NCBI GenBank assembly: GCA_030435675.1
Contig: CM059622.1
Span: 2,356,001 to 2,420,000 of the forward strand
Origin: Steinernema hermaphroditum
Lineage: Eukaryota > Nematoda > Chromadorea > Rhabditida > Steinernematidae
Direction of reading: 5' to 3'
Length of the DNA: 64,000 nt
The translations under genes and the position numbers were made by a program. Positions within the stretch are counted from its first letter, which is position 1. Every line of letters starts with the position of its first letter. This document shows, in pieces, positions 31,625 to 43,165 of the stretch. Under the pieces are notes generated by a model. It was not told where the DNA came from. It searched no databases and worked only from the letters and a program-made list of their open reading frames with translations.

Positions 31625-34600
31625 AGACCTAAAGACTGATTCGAATATAGCGATTCTCATGAATATAGAATTCCATAGATGTCCATGTGAGAGACTTGTC
31701 CACTATCCACTGACCGGTAGACATCTGCCGCATTCTTTAAACCTTGAATATGTTTGGACGCATCAGATGACGCAAGTTTCCAGGTGTTCTCCATGCATAT
31801 GCAAATGTCTGAAATACCGTTCGTCGCTGCCTGTTTACAAACACAACAAATTCGACGGGAAGCAATTTTGAGAACGTGACACATCTGCTACACAAAGGGC
31901 GTCCTTTCAGTCAGGGTGTATCGATGATAGGGTCGCTGATCATCGCTTTGGAAAGACACATGACGACAAAGATAAACATAAACAGTAACGAGTTTTCGTC
32001 ATCGATTAGCTCTTTCCATACTGGCCACCACTTCTGATTCACAAGATAATTCAGTTCAGGGATTTTATTCAGCCAACAAACGGTGTTTTCATGTGGCCAA
32101 GAAGCTCTTCACCAACTCCACGTGCGCCGCCCACTCAAGCTCTTGACGATTCGTCGGAGTTCTTAAGTCCATATGAACTGATGATGATATTCCGCTCATT
32201 TTAGCATCTAGAAAAATCTAGAAAATAATGAGTTCAGAAACCATCCAATCGGACTATGTTTCACACGATGAAACATCGATGATTCATATAAAGTGTTAGT
32301 CATCAAACAATTGACAACGAAACGTTCCGCCTCCGACCGAGCTGAAACAGCCTTCGAAAGTAGCGTCCAAACCAATATTGCGAAATCTTCCATAAAGGTT
32401 TTTGGAGTTGGCCAATCTCCAGTGTGCTATTATCAGTCATCTAAGGAAAATAAAACGGTAATAGGAAATAGTTGAAGGGGTCAAATTTGGTTCCGAAAAA
32501 GTGCAACTACGATGCTACAAAGTTTGACCACTCAGAGAGACCTTATTTTGGCAAATTTGACTATAGTCGTAACTTTCGGGAGTTAGGGAGAAGGGAGTTC
32601 AGACGGTCTGATGTGAATACAACCTGTTCACCTATTGGAGTTCTCTATGCACATTTCAGCTCGCCTGACACTTTGATCACTTAAAAAGGTTCCCTTGAAA
32701 GCATGGACAATTCTGTGCATAGCCTAATTCATACTTCAACTGTATTTTCGTCATGCACGCAGCTACTCTGTCACATAACCGGAGATGTTTCTTTTTGCAT
32801 TTCCGGCATGCAGTGTACATAAATGCCAAGGAAATCGGAAGTCCGAGGGGGATTTAGCTGAAAACAAAACCGAGTGTTTATGTCTACACTCCATAACGAA
32901 TCAACTAGGGACGTAAATCAAAGGGAATGTCTTGCGTAGCTTTTGGTGATATTTTCTGTGGCCTTCAGTTGGAGCCTATGGCTGGAGAAAAGGTAGAATG
33001 ACAGGAATCAGCTGCGAACGCTGATGGTGGTCATTCTGTGAGGGAAACTATGTGCAAGATACGTCCATGTACAAGTGGCACCACTGCTTTGAAGTTAGTC
33101 TGGTCGAGGACCGTAAGTCTGGGTGCTTACCAATGGGACATGTAAATGAATTCAAAACTCCATAACTCTGAATTTGGGCCGTCAGCATATCAGTGAAGTT
33201 GTCATGACTACAGATTCTCATCTGATTTGGCGTTCCAGGACTGTGAGTCTGAAGCTGGACTTTTGTCACTTCTGATGCTCTTCCTCGTGTCTTTTGACTA
33301 CACTTTGGTGACTGAAGGTCTGCTATTTCGTCTCTCCACATACCATCACTTCAAAATTCCATCTTGATGCATGCCCCTGGATGTTACAACAATACACTAC
33401 CTTTAAAATTTGTTTCCATTCAATCAATGTCAAACATTTCTTTGAACCTTTCGCAAATATTTATTCCGGCATAGCGTTCTTCATCGTGAGAACGACGGGA
33501 CAGAAAGTACAACCTGCTATAGATCTTATCAAAAGATAAGGCCACGCTCGTATGCTAGTTTTTTGACGATTGGGTTACTCTTTGACCCACACAGTTTTGT
33601 GTGATGGGAAATTTGCTGATTTCTTAACCCCTTAAGACGAGGAACGTCTCCTGTTAGAGTTGATTTACTCTCATAGGGTCTTCGAACGCAGACAGCTTCT
33701 TCAGTTGAAATCACTGGAATTCTCTGACTCCCATAGGGTCCTCACAAAGGATTTCCTAGAAACGAGAAGGATCTCCTATTAGATCGCCTTTCTGTACTCT
33801 TTTTTACCACAGAGAAATACATGTAGACACCCAAATTCCCTGCCAGTTCCACGATGCAACAACTCGACGACCGCTATCGAACGTTCCAGAATCACACGGG
33901 TCGCCACGATAAGACCCATACACTGTCCTACTCTCCGGCCACACACATCGCCACCGTGACCGTTGTGGACTGTTCGCTTCCAGCACGGTGACACGAAACC
34001 AGCTGTGGAGTGCTCTTCGCTTCCATCAGCACCGAACTGAATTATACATCAGACGTTGGGTCGACGGTGGTCTGTCGACATCGCCGTGGCGGCGTTACGG
34101 TGGACCCAGCCGCATCGCGTCGGGAGTCGATCGATTGCCGAGTTGGCCGTGGACGACGCGACGCGAATTTTTCTAAGTGCTGGTTTCTCCCCGTACTTGT
34201 GCGTTTTGCGTCGCCCATCGACGGCCGCCCAGCCTAGCGCGTCCGACTTAGTCGTTTTCGCGGCCGCGGCAGAGGGGGGCGCTCGCGGACTTAGTGTTTT
34301 CGCGTCGTCGTCGTCGGGCGTGGTGGTGGTGATGGTTAGGCAGTGCTGCCCCACTCGCCGCCGACGAACACTCGACGACGCAGTCAGTCAGCTATTTTTC
34401 TCCGCCGCCACTCTCGCGCTGTCCGTTCGTGCGCTTCCTTGGCCGCCTGACGGACGGAGAGAGAGGAAGCGGCGGCGACGCTCTCCCTACGTATTATTGT
34501 GTCTCTGTGCACCCTAGGCTTATTAGTGCTAATGTGTTTTTGGAGCGCTTTTGCTGGATTTGGTCTTTGGTGGTGAGGGGACGATTTTTGCCGACTTTTT

Positions 34601-35857
34601 TTTGAGGGTCTATGCGTTGAGGGGTCGCGTTTTTAGGTCACTCTTTGTGGTCTAGACTGTGTCGGGCGTTTTTGTCTGATGGACGGAATGGTAATTTTTT
34701 TTGAGTGGTTTGGTATTTAGTCTAGACAGACCGCAGCCCTGTGAAAAATAGTGATGATGGGTGTTTCAGGAAGGAACCGTGGATATGCTATGAGTCAGTC
34801 CCGGCGGTGTAGACAGTGCCCATCATGAGTAGTCTCTTTTATGCCAAGGACTGTCTTTTCCGACCGAATTAATCCTTTGGTTTCCTTGTAATGTTTCGTG
34901 ATAAGAACTCAAGATTAGTCGAGTTACATGGAATTGACCCTGGCGTACTGTATCTAATGCAGGAAAGGCCAAAAGTCCGTCTAAAAACGCTTTTATAAGT
35001 CATGTTCTATAGCTGATAGACAGTTTTAGACCCCACTTTGTAGACTGATTCCTAAAGTGTCATCCTAGACATATGAGTCTGTCGGACCGATCGCACTTCT
35101 AACTGAAAATCAAACATCTCTTCATTTTCTTTGTAGGTTGAAGGATAATCTGCAAAAATATGAGATACATTACATTCAAGTTATCGGTCCTTTTTGGCAG
35201 ACCTTTCCTGGAATCACTTCAAGAACGTATTGTCTATGAGACGCATAGAACTCTCCGAATGAACCTAAACGACCTTGTAGACGATTTGGTCATTGGTGTG
35301 ATTCGCCTTGGCGGTTGATGTGCGTGGAAGGCTCTACACGTGCTTGGCGAAAATTCAGCCTTGACAGGGCACTGTGTGTGGCCGAAAAAGGAGTAGAAGT
35401 GAATACGATAGGACAACGAATTTTGATCTTTTACGCCCTCATTCATTGTCTAATTAGCGAAACGTCCAGAACCTGTTTTCAAACATGGGTGAGACGCGGT
35501 TTTTTCGACCATGACTCTCCTATTAACCTATCCAATACGTCTGAAACATGGTCATTTCATTGAAATTTCGGATTATGCATGGTAGAAGTAAGTTTTATCG
35601 GACTCCCAGAATTAATCCTAGAAACAAAACAGTGCTTAACGCAGATTAATGACTACGATAAGCAAGATCATCTGCTTAGATTGTGAGTCTGCAAATGCAT
35701 TCATAGCCTTTCCTTCTCACTCTCACTCTAGAAATTGCACTTTTGTGTACAGATTCCAGGGGAAATGTTATGACACACGTCAGTCTCTTATCGCTTTTAT
35801 AGAAAACATCCTTCGTGTAGATTATGTTATCTTCAGTTTTACCACCTCTCGTAAATA
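31625..35857. other. Gene-poor intergenic DNA
   Basis: No exon chain or RNA gene found. Frames such as 33048-33341 (minus) and the GC-rich 34056-34517 frame lack domains and splice signals. The GC-rich block at about 34020-34480 stands out in composition and could be a distal promoter or unrecognised first exon. Confidence 0.4.
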
Positions 35858-36413
35858 GGGATTCATAGCTGGTATGTTGACACTGGGAAAGTACCTGAAA
35901 TTAGATGATTATAAGCCTACATAAGGCTGCCTTTAGGCGCTTTCCACATTGATGTGACCGGTCCATGCCCCGTTTTTTCCCTACTCAATGCCTCATCCGG
36001 TCCATGGTTCATCCCACCCACGGCCCTAGCCTTATCCCAGGTCCATGCTCGTCCTAGCCACCTCCCTTAAGCAGGGATTCATAGCAGCTAATTACAGCTA
36101 TGTGAGCACGTGGGAAAATACCTGAAATTGGATGATCCCTAGCCGCTACGGCCACATAAGGCGGCCTTTAGGCGCTTTGTGCAATGATGTGACCAGTCCA
36201 TGCCCGCTTCTTCCTTACTCAATGCCTCACCTCTACTCCGATCCATGTCTCATCCTATGTCCTGTCCAGGTTCATCTCACCGACGGTCCTAGCCTTATCC
36301 CTGGTCCATGCTCGTCCTACCCACCCTCACCGAGTAAGGATTCATAACAGCCAATTACTGTTGTGTCAACATGTGGGAAAGTACCCCAAATTCGATGATT
36401 ATACCCGTCCGAT
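35858..36413. repeat. Diverged tandem repeat, about 2.3 units
   Basis: Units start at 35858, 36074 and 36336 with GGATTCATA and share blocks such as TTTAGGCGCTTT, GGTCCATGCTCGTCCTA and CTAGCCTTATCCC. Unit lengths are about 216 and 262 bp, and the third copy is cut at about 36413. No coding capacity was seen. Confidence 0.75.
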
Positions 36414-38532
36414 GATTCTCAGAAGAAACACAACACTTTTGTCTCAAGGTCAACAGGATTATTTCTGAGATGTATCATCAAGAAGTCGAAGTCATTCTGA
36501 GAAGATGATTACGATGAACACGATTCCGCGTATTGATGAATAACCTAAGTTCGACCAATCTCTAGAGGCAAACTACAAATGACTTTTTGTCCCTAGAGAT
36601 CGGTCGAACTCAAGAATCAAGATCTCATCAAAAATGAGCTTGCCTTCGCCCCCTCCTACCTATTTGTTTCCTTCAAATGCTTCCTCAACAAACACCAAAA
36701 CGACCACAAATAACATATTTACGATAACACGTTCATAGAATATTTCATCACACCCATTCAACAGCAGCATAACAAATACACAAACAAGGATTGTTTTTGT
36801 AGTTCATCTGTCTTTAAATAATCCAAAGACGTGATTTGTGACTACGTTCACAGACGACAAACTACAAAAGAGTGTTAAAACTAAGTTTAGTACAAGAACA
36901 TTAAGAACTGACTCCACTAGGAAGGAAGCCAAGGTATTGATTTTTGTACGATTTCCAAGAGGACGATATCGATCTTTCAAGGACAAGTAGATAAGGTGAA
37001 TCGATAGACGCGAGTGGGTGACGCCAATAGTAAGAAGACGAAGTGAAGGTCAGAATTCGGAGATTTTCTGAAAAGCTAGGGTGATTTCTGATCGCAAATC
37101 GTCACTGTTGATCGCCGCAAACATGCATGAGAACATAACACACTTGTGGGTCTTCGAATTATGTGTTTTTGTTCTCTAATGAGTGCGTCTGGCTCTCGTC
37201 ATCTGCGACTCACAAGTCCTTCCCTTTCCCCATGCGTCCACTATTTTTCTGGAATGCCCTTTCCCGTGCCGACTTCTTCTTTTTATTATTCCATTTCCAC
37301 CCCTTCTTATGCTCTGATTTAGTCAATTCCCATTTTGTACTTTACGTGTACTTTGCACGCATCCGGAATTTCCTACATCTTGACGTCAATTCGTACTTTT
37401 GCCCGTTACTTCAAAACAACTCGCTGAAATTATTAGCGCATCAGACTAATTAGATATGAGTGATTAAGTGTTTTTATTGATTTGGGGACACAGATGATAT
37501 CTAGGGTGAGAAATGATATAGCCTCTTATATAAAATTTTCAACGACCATTTGCTAGTATAATGAGAAACCAATCGGGTCATCGTTTCCTCGAAAGGGTCA
37601 CTTCCGGCTCCTTTGTCGCATTTTCGGAGCTCTCACGGCGATCCTTCTTCCACTGAAGGGTCATGCAGGAATATGGCAATATAATTGGATCCGCCAAATC
37701 TGAATATAGTTACAGGAGTTTCTAGATATAAAGGCCGTAATCTGTAATCCATAGAGAGATTCTATAAATTGAGTAGATTCTACCCATTCATCCTGATACG
37801 GCATAATTTCCGAACATTTTGAACAAAATTGTTGTCAACAATAGTGAATATGGGGCCGATGGCCGATAGTCTATGAAATTACCGCATCTTCAAATAAGAA
37901 TGGTCAAATCATAGTGCTTCCCTTCCCTAGCCATTTAGCTTTTTAAAAAAAGTTGTTCCCCTTGATTGCGCTGACGGCCAAGTAGCCCTGCAAGTTTCAA
38001 ATCACTAATAGTCTCCCGCCGGTAAATTTGGATACAATAGCCCTGGAAAGATCGCTTTTTGGATAAGAAAAAAAGCTACACCTTGATTGGTGCTTAATCG
38101 TTTTCATACAAATCTAACCCAGCAAACGAATGGAATACTTAGCGGCCCCACAGAACTGGCCTCTACAAAACTGGACAACTGGGCACCGTGACAGTTGAGC
38201 CACAGTAAACTGAGCCATGGATAACAATTAAAAATGTACGAAGATGTTAAGATGGGCTTGCTTAAAATCAATAGACATGAGCTTAAACAGGAGCCTAGAT
38301 GTTAGGCCGTTCGCAAAAATGAATGCTGGCTTGGCCCCTATTTTGTCTTCCATCTGAAACCAACAAGCCACTTTTCCATACGACGAATAAGTGAAACGTG
38401 CACATAGGTAACAAATATTAATCGACCTTCTATTTGTTTGTGACAATCTAACAGTATTTGTATTGTTCCACGAGTTTTATATCCAGCGCGTGCGAATTTA
38501 TATGAAGTTAGGGATTTGAGTAATCTAAGAAC
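36414..38532. other. Gene-poor intergenic DNA
   Basis: No gene supported. A hairpin with 19-bp arms lies at 36548-36566 and 36592-36610 (17 of 19 pairs). The rest is AT-rich with no splice-bounded frames. Confidence 0.4.
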
Positions 38533-38701
38533 TAGGGATGCACCGGAACGGAAACCGGAACGAACCTTACGTAGAATCAGACAATCAAACAGTTTCCAGA
38601 ATGTTATGTCAAGAAAATACGAAAATAAAAAAGTTTTGCTCGCGGGTGGATTCGAACCCCGGACCTTCTGACTGATTCCGGTTCTTTCCGGTGCATCCCT
38701 A
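38533..38701. mobile_element. hAT-type MITE with 8-bp target duplication
   Basis: The 169-bp element begins TAGGGATGCACCGGAA and ends in its inverse, with inverted termini of about 26 bp. The eight bases CTAAGAAC flank it on both sides (38525-38532 and 38702-38709) without a mismatch. Termini of this form and an 8-bp duplication are characteristic of hAT elements. The interior has no transposase but contains a tRNA 3'-half-like stretch on the minus strand (about 38640-38671). Confidence 0.88.
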
Positions 38702-39825
38702 CTAAGAACCCACAATCCTTCGTAACAACAACCATATATTCATTGTGCGATTAAGTGTGTTCACATATCATTAACGGAAAACAGACACTTACGTAAAACT
38801 GGTCATCCGAAGGTAACGAACTTTCTAGGAATGTTGATTCTATGACAGTGATTAGAGACCAACTTCTGCCATTACAGCGTAAACGTAAACATTCCTCCCT
38901 GTCTCTCTAACTATTCGTACACAAAAGTGCATCTTCTGCATGAACGAATGTGTTTATAAACAAATGGTATCTTCGGTCAGGCTGACGATGTGGACATTGG
39001 CGTTCCAGCGGCCCTTCGGTAGCGTGGAGTGGTCGGGTGGTGGTAACGGCCTTCTTGGCATGACAGTGGAACTACGGATCTCTGGTATTCCAGGCCTTCC
39101 GGGACTCGGGGCGATCATTGCTCCAACAACGAATCCTCACTCAACTCATTCCTGAGAGAGCGAACGGACCACCCGATCGAACGGTGGGAACACAAATTAA
39201 AAGCCTATCCGTATGAACGCTTTGATACTATCTATCCATTTATCTTAAACAAAAACCTTCAAAAATAGGTCAATTCGAAACCTAGTGGGATTACGGTAGC
39301 GGACCTCCTATAATTCAGAAAAAAATCATTTACAATATAGTATTTGCCTCGTATTCCACAGTGCATCGAAAAACGACAAGATCCTAAAATTGCATACTTT
39401 CTTGTAGAGTCATCAATGAACTGACTTTTTAAAGAAGTACCCTAGGTTTATACCTTGAGAAATTGCCCTCTACTTCTCATTCTTCCATCTACGATCGCCT
39501 CCTGACTAGCATATGTACATAGCCATTATCCTCCGAAATTCCCATTATGTTTGCGTGATCGTCCATACTCGTACTTCTCACCTCTCGCATTTCACGCGCC
39601 TCCTGCGAAAACAAGTGTGACTAGGTGCTGTGTTGGCACTACGTTTCCCTCTTCGAGTGTTCCTCTTTCCGCGACATCTGATAAGCAATGCCAGATCACC
39701 CCCTCTCCGTCTTCCCGGTCCTAATGACGTTAATGAAGCCGCGTGCATCGCAACCGCGACATATGTTTGCAACGTTTCAGTACCGCCACCTTAGTTTCCC
39801 CGAAGCAGCACCCGTCTAGTCAGCG
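38702..39825. other. Upstream region of the topoisomerase I gene
   Basis: No coding exon supported. The 38940-39155 frame has no domain. Sequence just before 39826 is CA-rich with no clear TATA box. Confidence 0.4.
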
Positions 39826-42800
39826 ATGATGCCGAAGACCGTGGAGAACGGCGACGACATACCATGGTCGCAGCGCGTCGAGAGCTCCAACGGCGTCATC
39901 AAGCCGAAGAAGGAGGAGATGAGCGACGAGGACGACAACGTGCCGTGGTCGGCGCGCGTGCAGCCGAAGCCGGAGCCGATGAGCGACGACGACGACGAGA
40001 AGCCCTGGTCGCAGAGGGTGAAGAAGGAGGAGAGCGATGACGACGTCAGCTGGGGCGCTCGGGTGAAGAAGGAGGTGAAGGAGGAGAAGAAGACTAAGAC
40101 GAAGCGGAGGAAGACGGGTAGCGACAGTGAAGACGAAGACGAGTACGTGCCTGAGAAGGTGAGAATATTATTTGGATCATTTAAGATCGTCCAAAAAGGC
40201 AAAGTAAAATATGTGCAGCTTAAGGTTCGATGAGAGATCTTGGAAGATCCGATACTAGGAAGATTCCTTGATCAAGTTTGTGACATTCAGCATCTCATAG
40301 CACCATTTAAAATTCTCAAAATGGCAAGCTTAGGGTGTAACTTATCATAGCTTAAAGCCTCCTTTGGGCCACTCATAGAAGGGTCCTCTTTAAATTCTAA
40401 TCATTTTTCAGAAACCCAAAAAAGAACAGAAAGAAAAGACGTCCACAAAGGAGATAGCAAAGAAGACCCCAAAGAAAGAGGTGAAGACCGAGGAGAAAGC
40501 GACGCCGAAAAAGAAGAAGAAACAGGAGGAAGAGGAGGATGTGTGGAAGTGGTGGGAAGAAGAGAAGAAGGAAGACGGCGTCAAGTGGAACAGCCTCGTC
40601 CACTTCGGCCCCATGTTCGCGCCGGCCTACGACGTCCTCCCCAGGAACGTGCGGTTCTACTACGACGGAAAGGTAGGACCTTGGCGCCGCGTGCCCCTGT
40701 GACTCTCCCCATTAGGCCATGGTCCTCTCGCCGGCCGCCGAAGAAGTGGCCACCTTTTACGCCAAAATGCTCGACCACGAGTACACGTCAAAGCAGGTGT
40801 TCCGAGAGAATTTCTTCAAGGACTGGCGCAAGGAGATGACGTCGGCGGAGAAGGAGACGATCACGAAGTTGGAGAAGTGCAATTTCATCGAAATCGCCGA
40901 GCACTTCAAGAAGCTCACCGAGGAGCGGAAGGCGATGAGCAAGGAGGAGAAGCTGAAGATCAAGGAGCAGAAGGAGGCCGAGGTGAAACAGTACGGGTGG
41001 GCCTGGATCGATAACCACAAGCAGAAGATCGGGAACTTCCGCATCGAACCGCCCGGCTTGTTCAGGGGTCGAGGAGAGCATCCGAAAATGGGAAAGCTGA
41101 AGAGGAGGGTCATGCCTGAAGACGTTATCATCAACTGCTCGAAGTAAGTTCCGCAGCTATCTTAAACTTTGGAAACAGCGTTAGGAGGGGGTAGACAGGA
41201 CTCCAATGAGTAAACTGTCCTAGGTTAGAAGGGCGAATGTGACATTAATGAGATGTATACGCCTTAGGGAGATTTTTAGAAGCTAACGCCACCCAGATTG
41301 CTCCTATGATAAATTTTGACCACACATAAATCTAGGCTAAGGCTAAGAAAATGTAGAAACAGTGCATTTTATATCAAGCTGGTCGATACTGACCGAATTC
41401 TACTATTGTAATTGTTCAAATATCCAATTTTCATCGCTATATTCCAGAGGTGAAACGATCCCTAAACCCCCACCGGGCCACAAGTGGAAAGAAGTGCGCC
41501 ACGACAACACCGTCAGCTGGCTGTGCTCGTGGACAGAGAACGTGCTCGGCCTCAACAAGTACATGATGTTCAACCCGTCGTCGAAGATCAAGGGCGAGAA
41601 GGACTACGAGAAGTTCGAGACGGCCCGACGACTCAAGGGCAAAGTGGCCGAGATCCGCGAACAGTACACGGCCGACTGGAAGTCGAAAGAGATGCGCATC
41701 AGACAGCGCGCCGTCGCCCTCTACTTCATCGATAAGTTGGCGCTTCGAGCGGGTAACGAAAAGGACGACGACACCGCGGATACGGTGGGTTGCTGCTCGC
41801 TCCGCTGCGAGCACATCACCTTGCATGAAGAGCTCGACGGCAAACAGTAAGATTGGGATGAGATGGCCAGAAGTTAAGGAAGGCGTTTATAGGTTTGTGG
41901 TTGGGTTTGACTTCCTCGGTAAGGACAGCATCCGTTACGAGAACAATGTGCCCGTCGACAAGCGAGTCTTCAAGAACCTCAAGCTGTTCATGGAGAACAA
42001 GGACGGAAACGACGACCTTTTCGATCGGCTCGACACTTCCTCGCTGAACCAACACCTCCAAAGCCTGATGACCGGCCTAACGGTCAAAGTGTTCCGAACG
42101 TACAACGCGTCCATCACGCTACAACAACAGCTCGACAAGCTGACCAAGCCGAAGGACAGTATTCATGACAAGATTCTCGCTTACAACAGAGCCAATCGTC
42201 AAGTCGCCATTCTGTGTAACCATCAACGTGCGGTACCTAAGACGCACGAAAAGTCTATGGAGAATTTAGAGAATAAGGTATGGATTAGGGAGTGTGCTAT
42301 CAACTTGATAGGCTAAGTTCAACCAGTCGCAAAAAGCTGACCACATGGAAATGTATTTGGCTCTGTTCAGTGAGGGGTGGACCGGTTGTAGACAAGTTCT
42401 GCATTCGATAGCTGTCTACCAGACAGCCTCATTCATGTGCGATTAGCGCTGTCGGTAGGCTGTCTGATTATGAGTCACGCTCTCGCGAGTTCGATTCCTG
42501 GTTGGGGCATTTTGATTTTGTTTTTGGAAAGCCGGTTTCCTCCCATTATGCATTTTCGTAGGACTAACGTGGCATTTGAAGGACCTATTCATCCAGACTT
42601 TCGAAACAACCGACTTGTTTCAGATCAAAGAGAAGAAGAAGGAGCTCCGAGAAGTGAAAGATCAGTACGAGAGGGCCAAGTCGAACCCAAAAGAAAAAGA
42701 AAAGTTGAAGAAGCGCTACGAACGAGTCAAAGAACAACTCAAAAAGTTGAAGATCCAGAGGACTGATAAGGTAATATCCGATGACGTCACAAGAGGAGAC

Positions 42801-43165
42801 TTTGTGGCCTATTGGTTGGCGCTTTTGCTTGTGACCCATAAGGTCGCAGGTTCGATTCCGTGATGACTGTTAGCCAAGTATGAATCCGACTGATTTGAAT
42901 ATTAACGGGAAGCGAAACATCTGAGAATCATTTTCTTCCAAGATTTTCCGATCTTTGTATCTCGGCCTTATTGAAACAAGCCTCTGTTTAGGATGAGAAC
43001 AAACAGATCGCGCTGGGAACGTCCAAGCTGAACTACCTCGATCCTCGGATTACGGTAGCGTGGTGCAAGAAGAACGACGTGCCCCTGGAGAAGATCTTCA
43101 GCAAAACGCATCGCGAGAAGTTCCGATGGGCGATCGACATGGCCGACGAGAACTACGTCTTCTGA
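39826..43165 (+). CDS. top-1: DNA topoisomerase I (type IB)
   Basis: Relaxes supercoils by nicking one strand through a 3'-phosphotyrosine link, in the nucleus. Exons are 39826-40158, 40412-40672, 40716-41143, 41448-41846, 41893-42277, 42624-42770 and 42992-43165, giving 708 residues. The charged N-terminus carries four copies of a D/E-rich PWSQRV-like repeat, then lysine-rich tracts. Core motifs include [16 protein letters not shown], the active-site RAGNEK segment, [15 protein letters not shown] and LCNHQRA. The linker is a coiled-coil-like basic stretch (residues about 603-651). The catalytic Tyr is near residue 666 in [10 protein letters not shown] second ATG immediately follows the first (39829). 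Introns 5 and 6 contain tRNA-like sequences. Complete and apparently functional. Confidence 0.97.
42435..42510 (+). other. tRNA-like sequence in topoisomerase intron 5
   Basis: TTAGCGCTGTCGGTAGG resembles a Met-type A box region and GAGTTCGATTCC a B box. The anticodon stem does not pair well and no 5' acceptor strand matches the GGTTGGGGCA 3' end. It is probably a decayed tRNA or SINE head. Confidence 0.4.
42795..42870 (+). other. tRNA-like sequence in topoisomerase intron 6
   Basis: TGGCCTATTGGTTGGCGC resembles an A box and CAGGTTCGATTCC a B box at tRNA spacing. The acceptor strands do not pair. It is probably a decayed tRNA-derived sequence. Confidence 0.4.

Noticed and set aside
34056..34517. 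153-codon frame in a GC-rich block
   Set aside because: Overlapping frames on both strands, Arg/Ser/Ala-rich translation and no splice partners point to base composition rather than coding.
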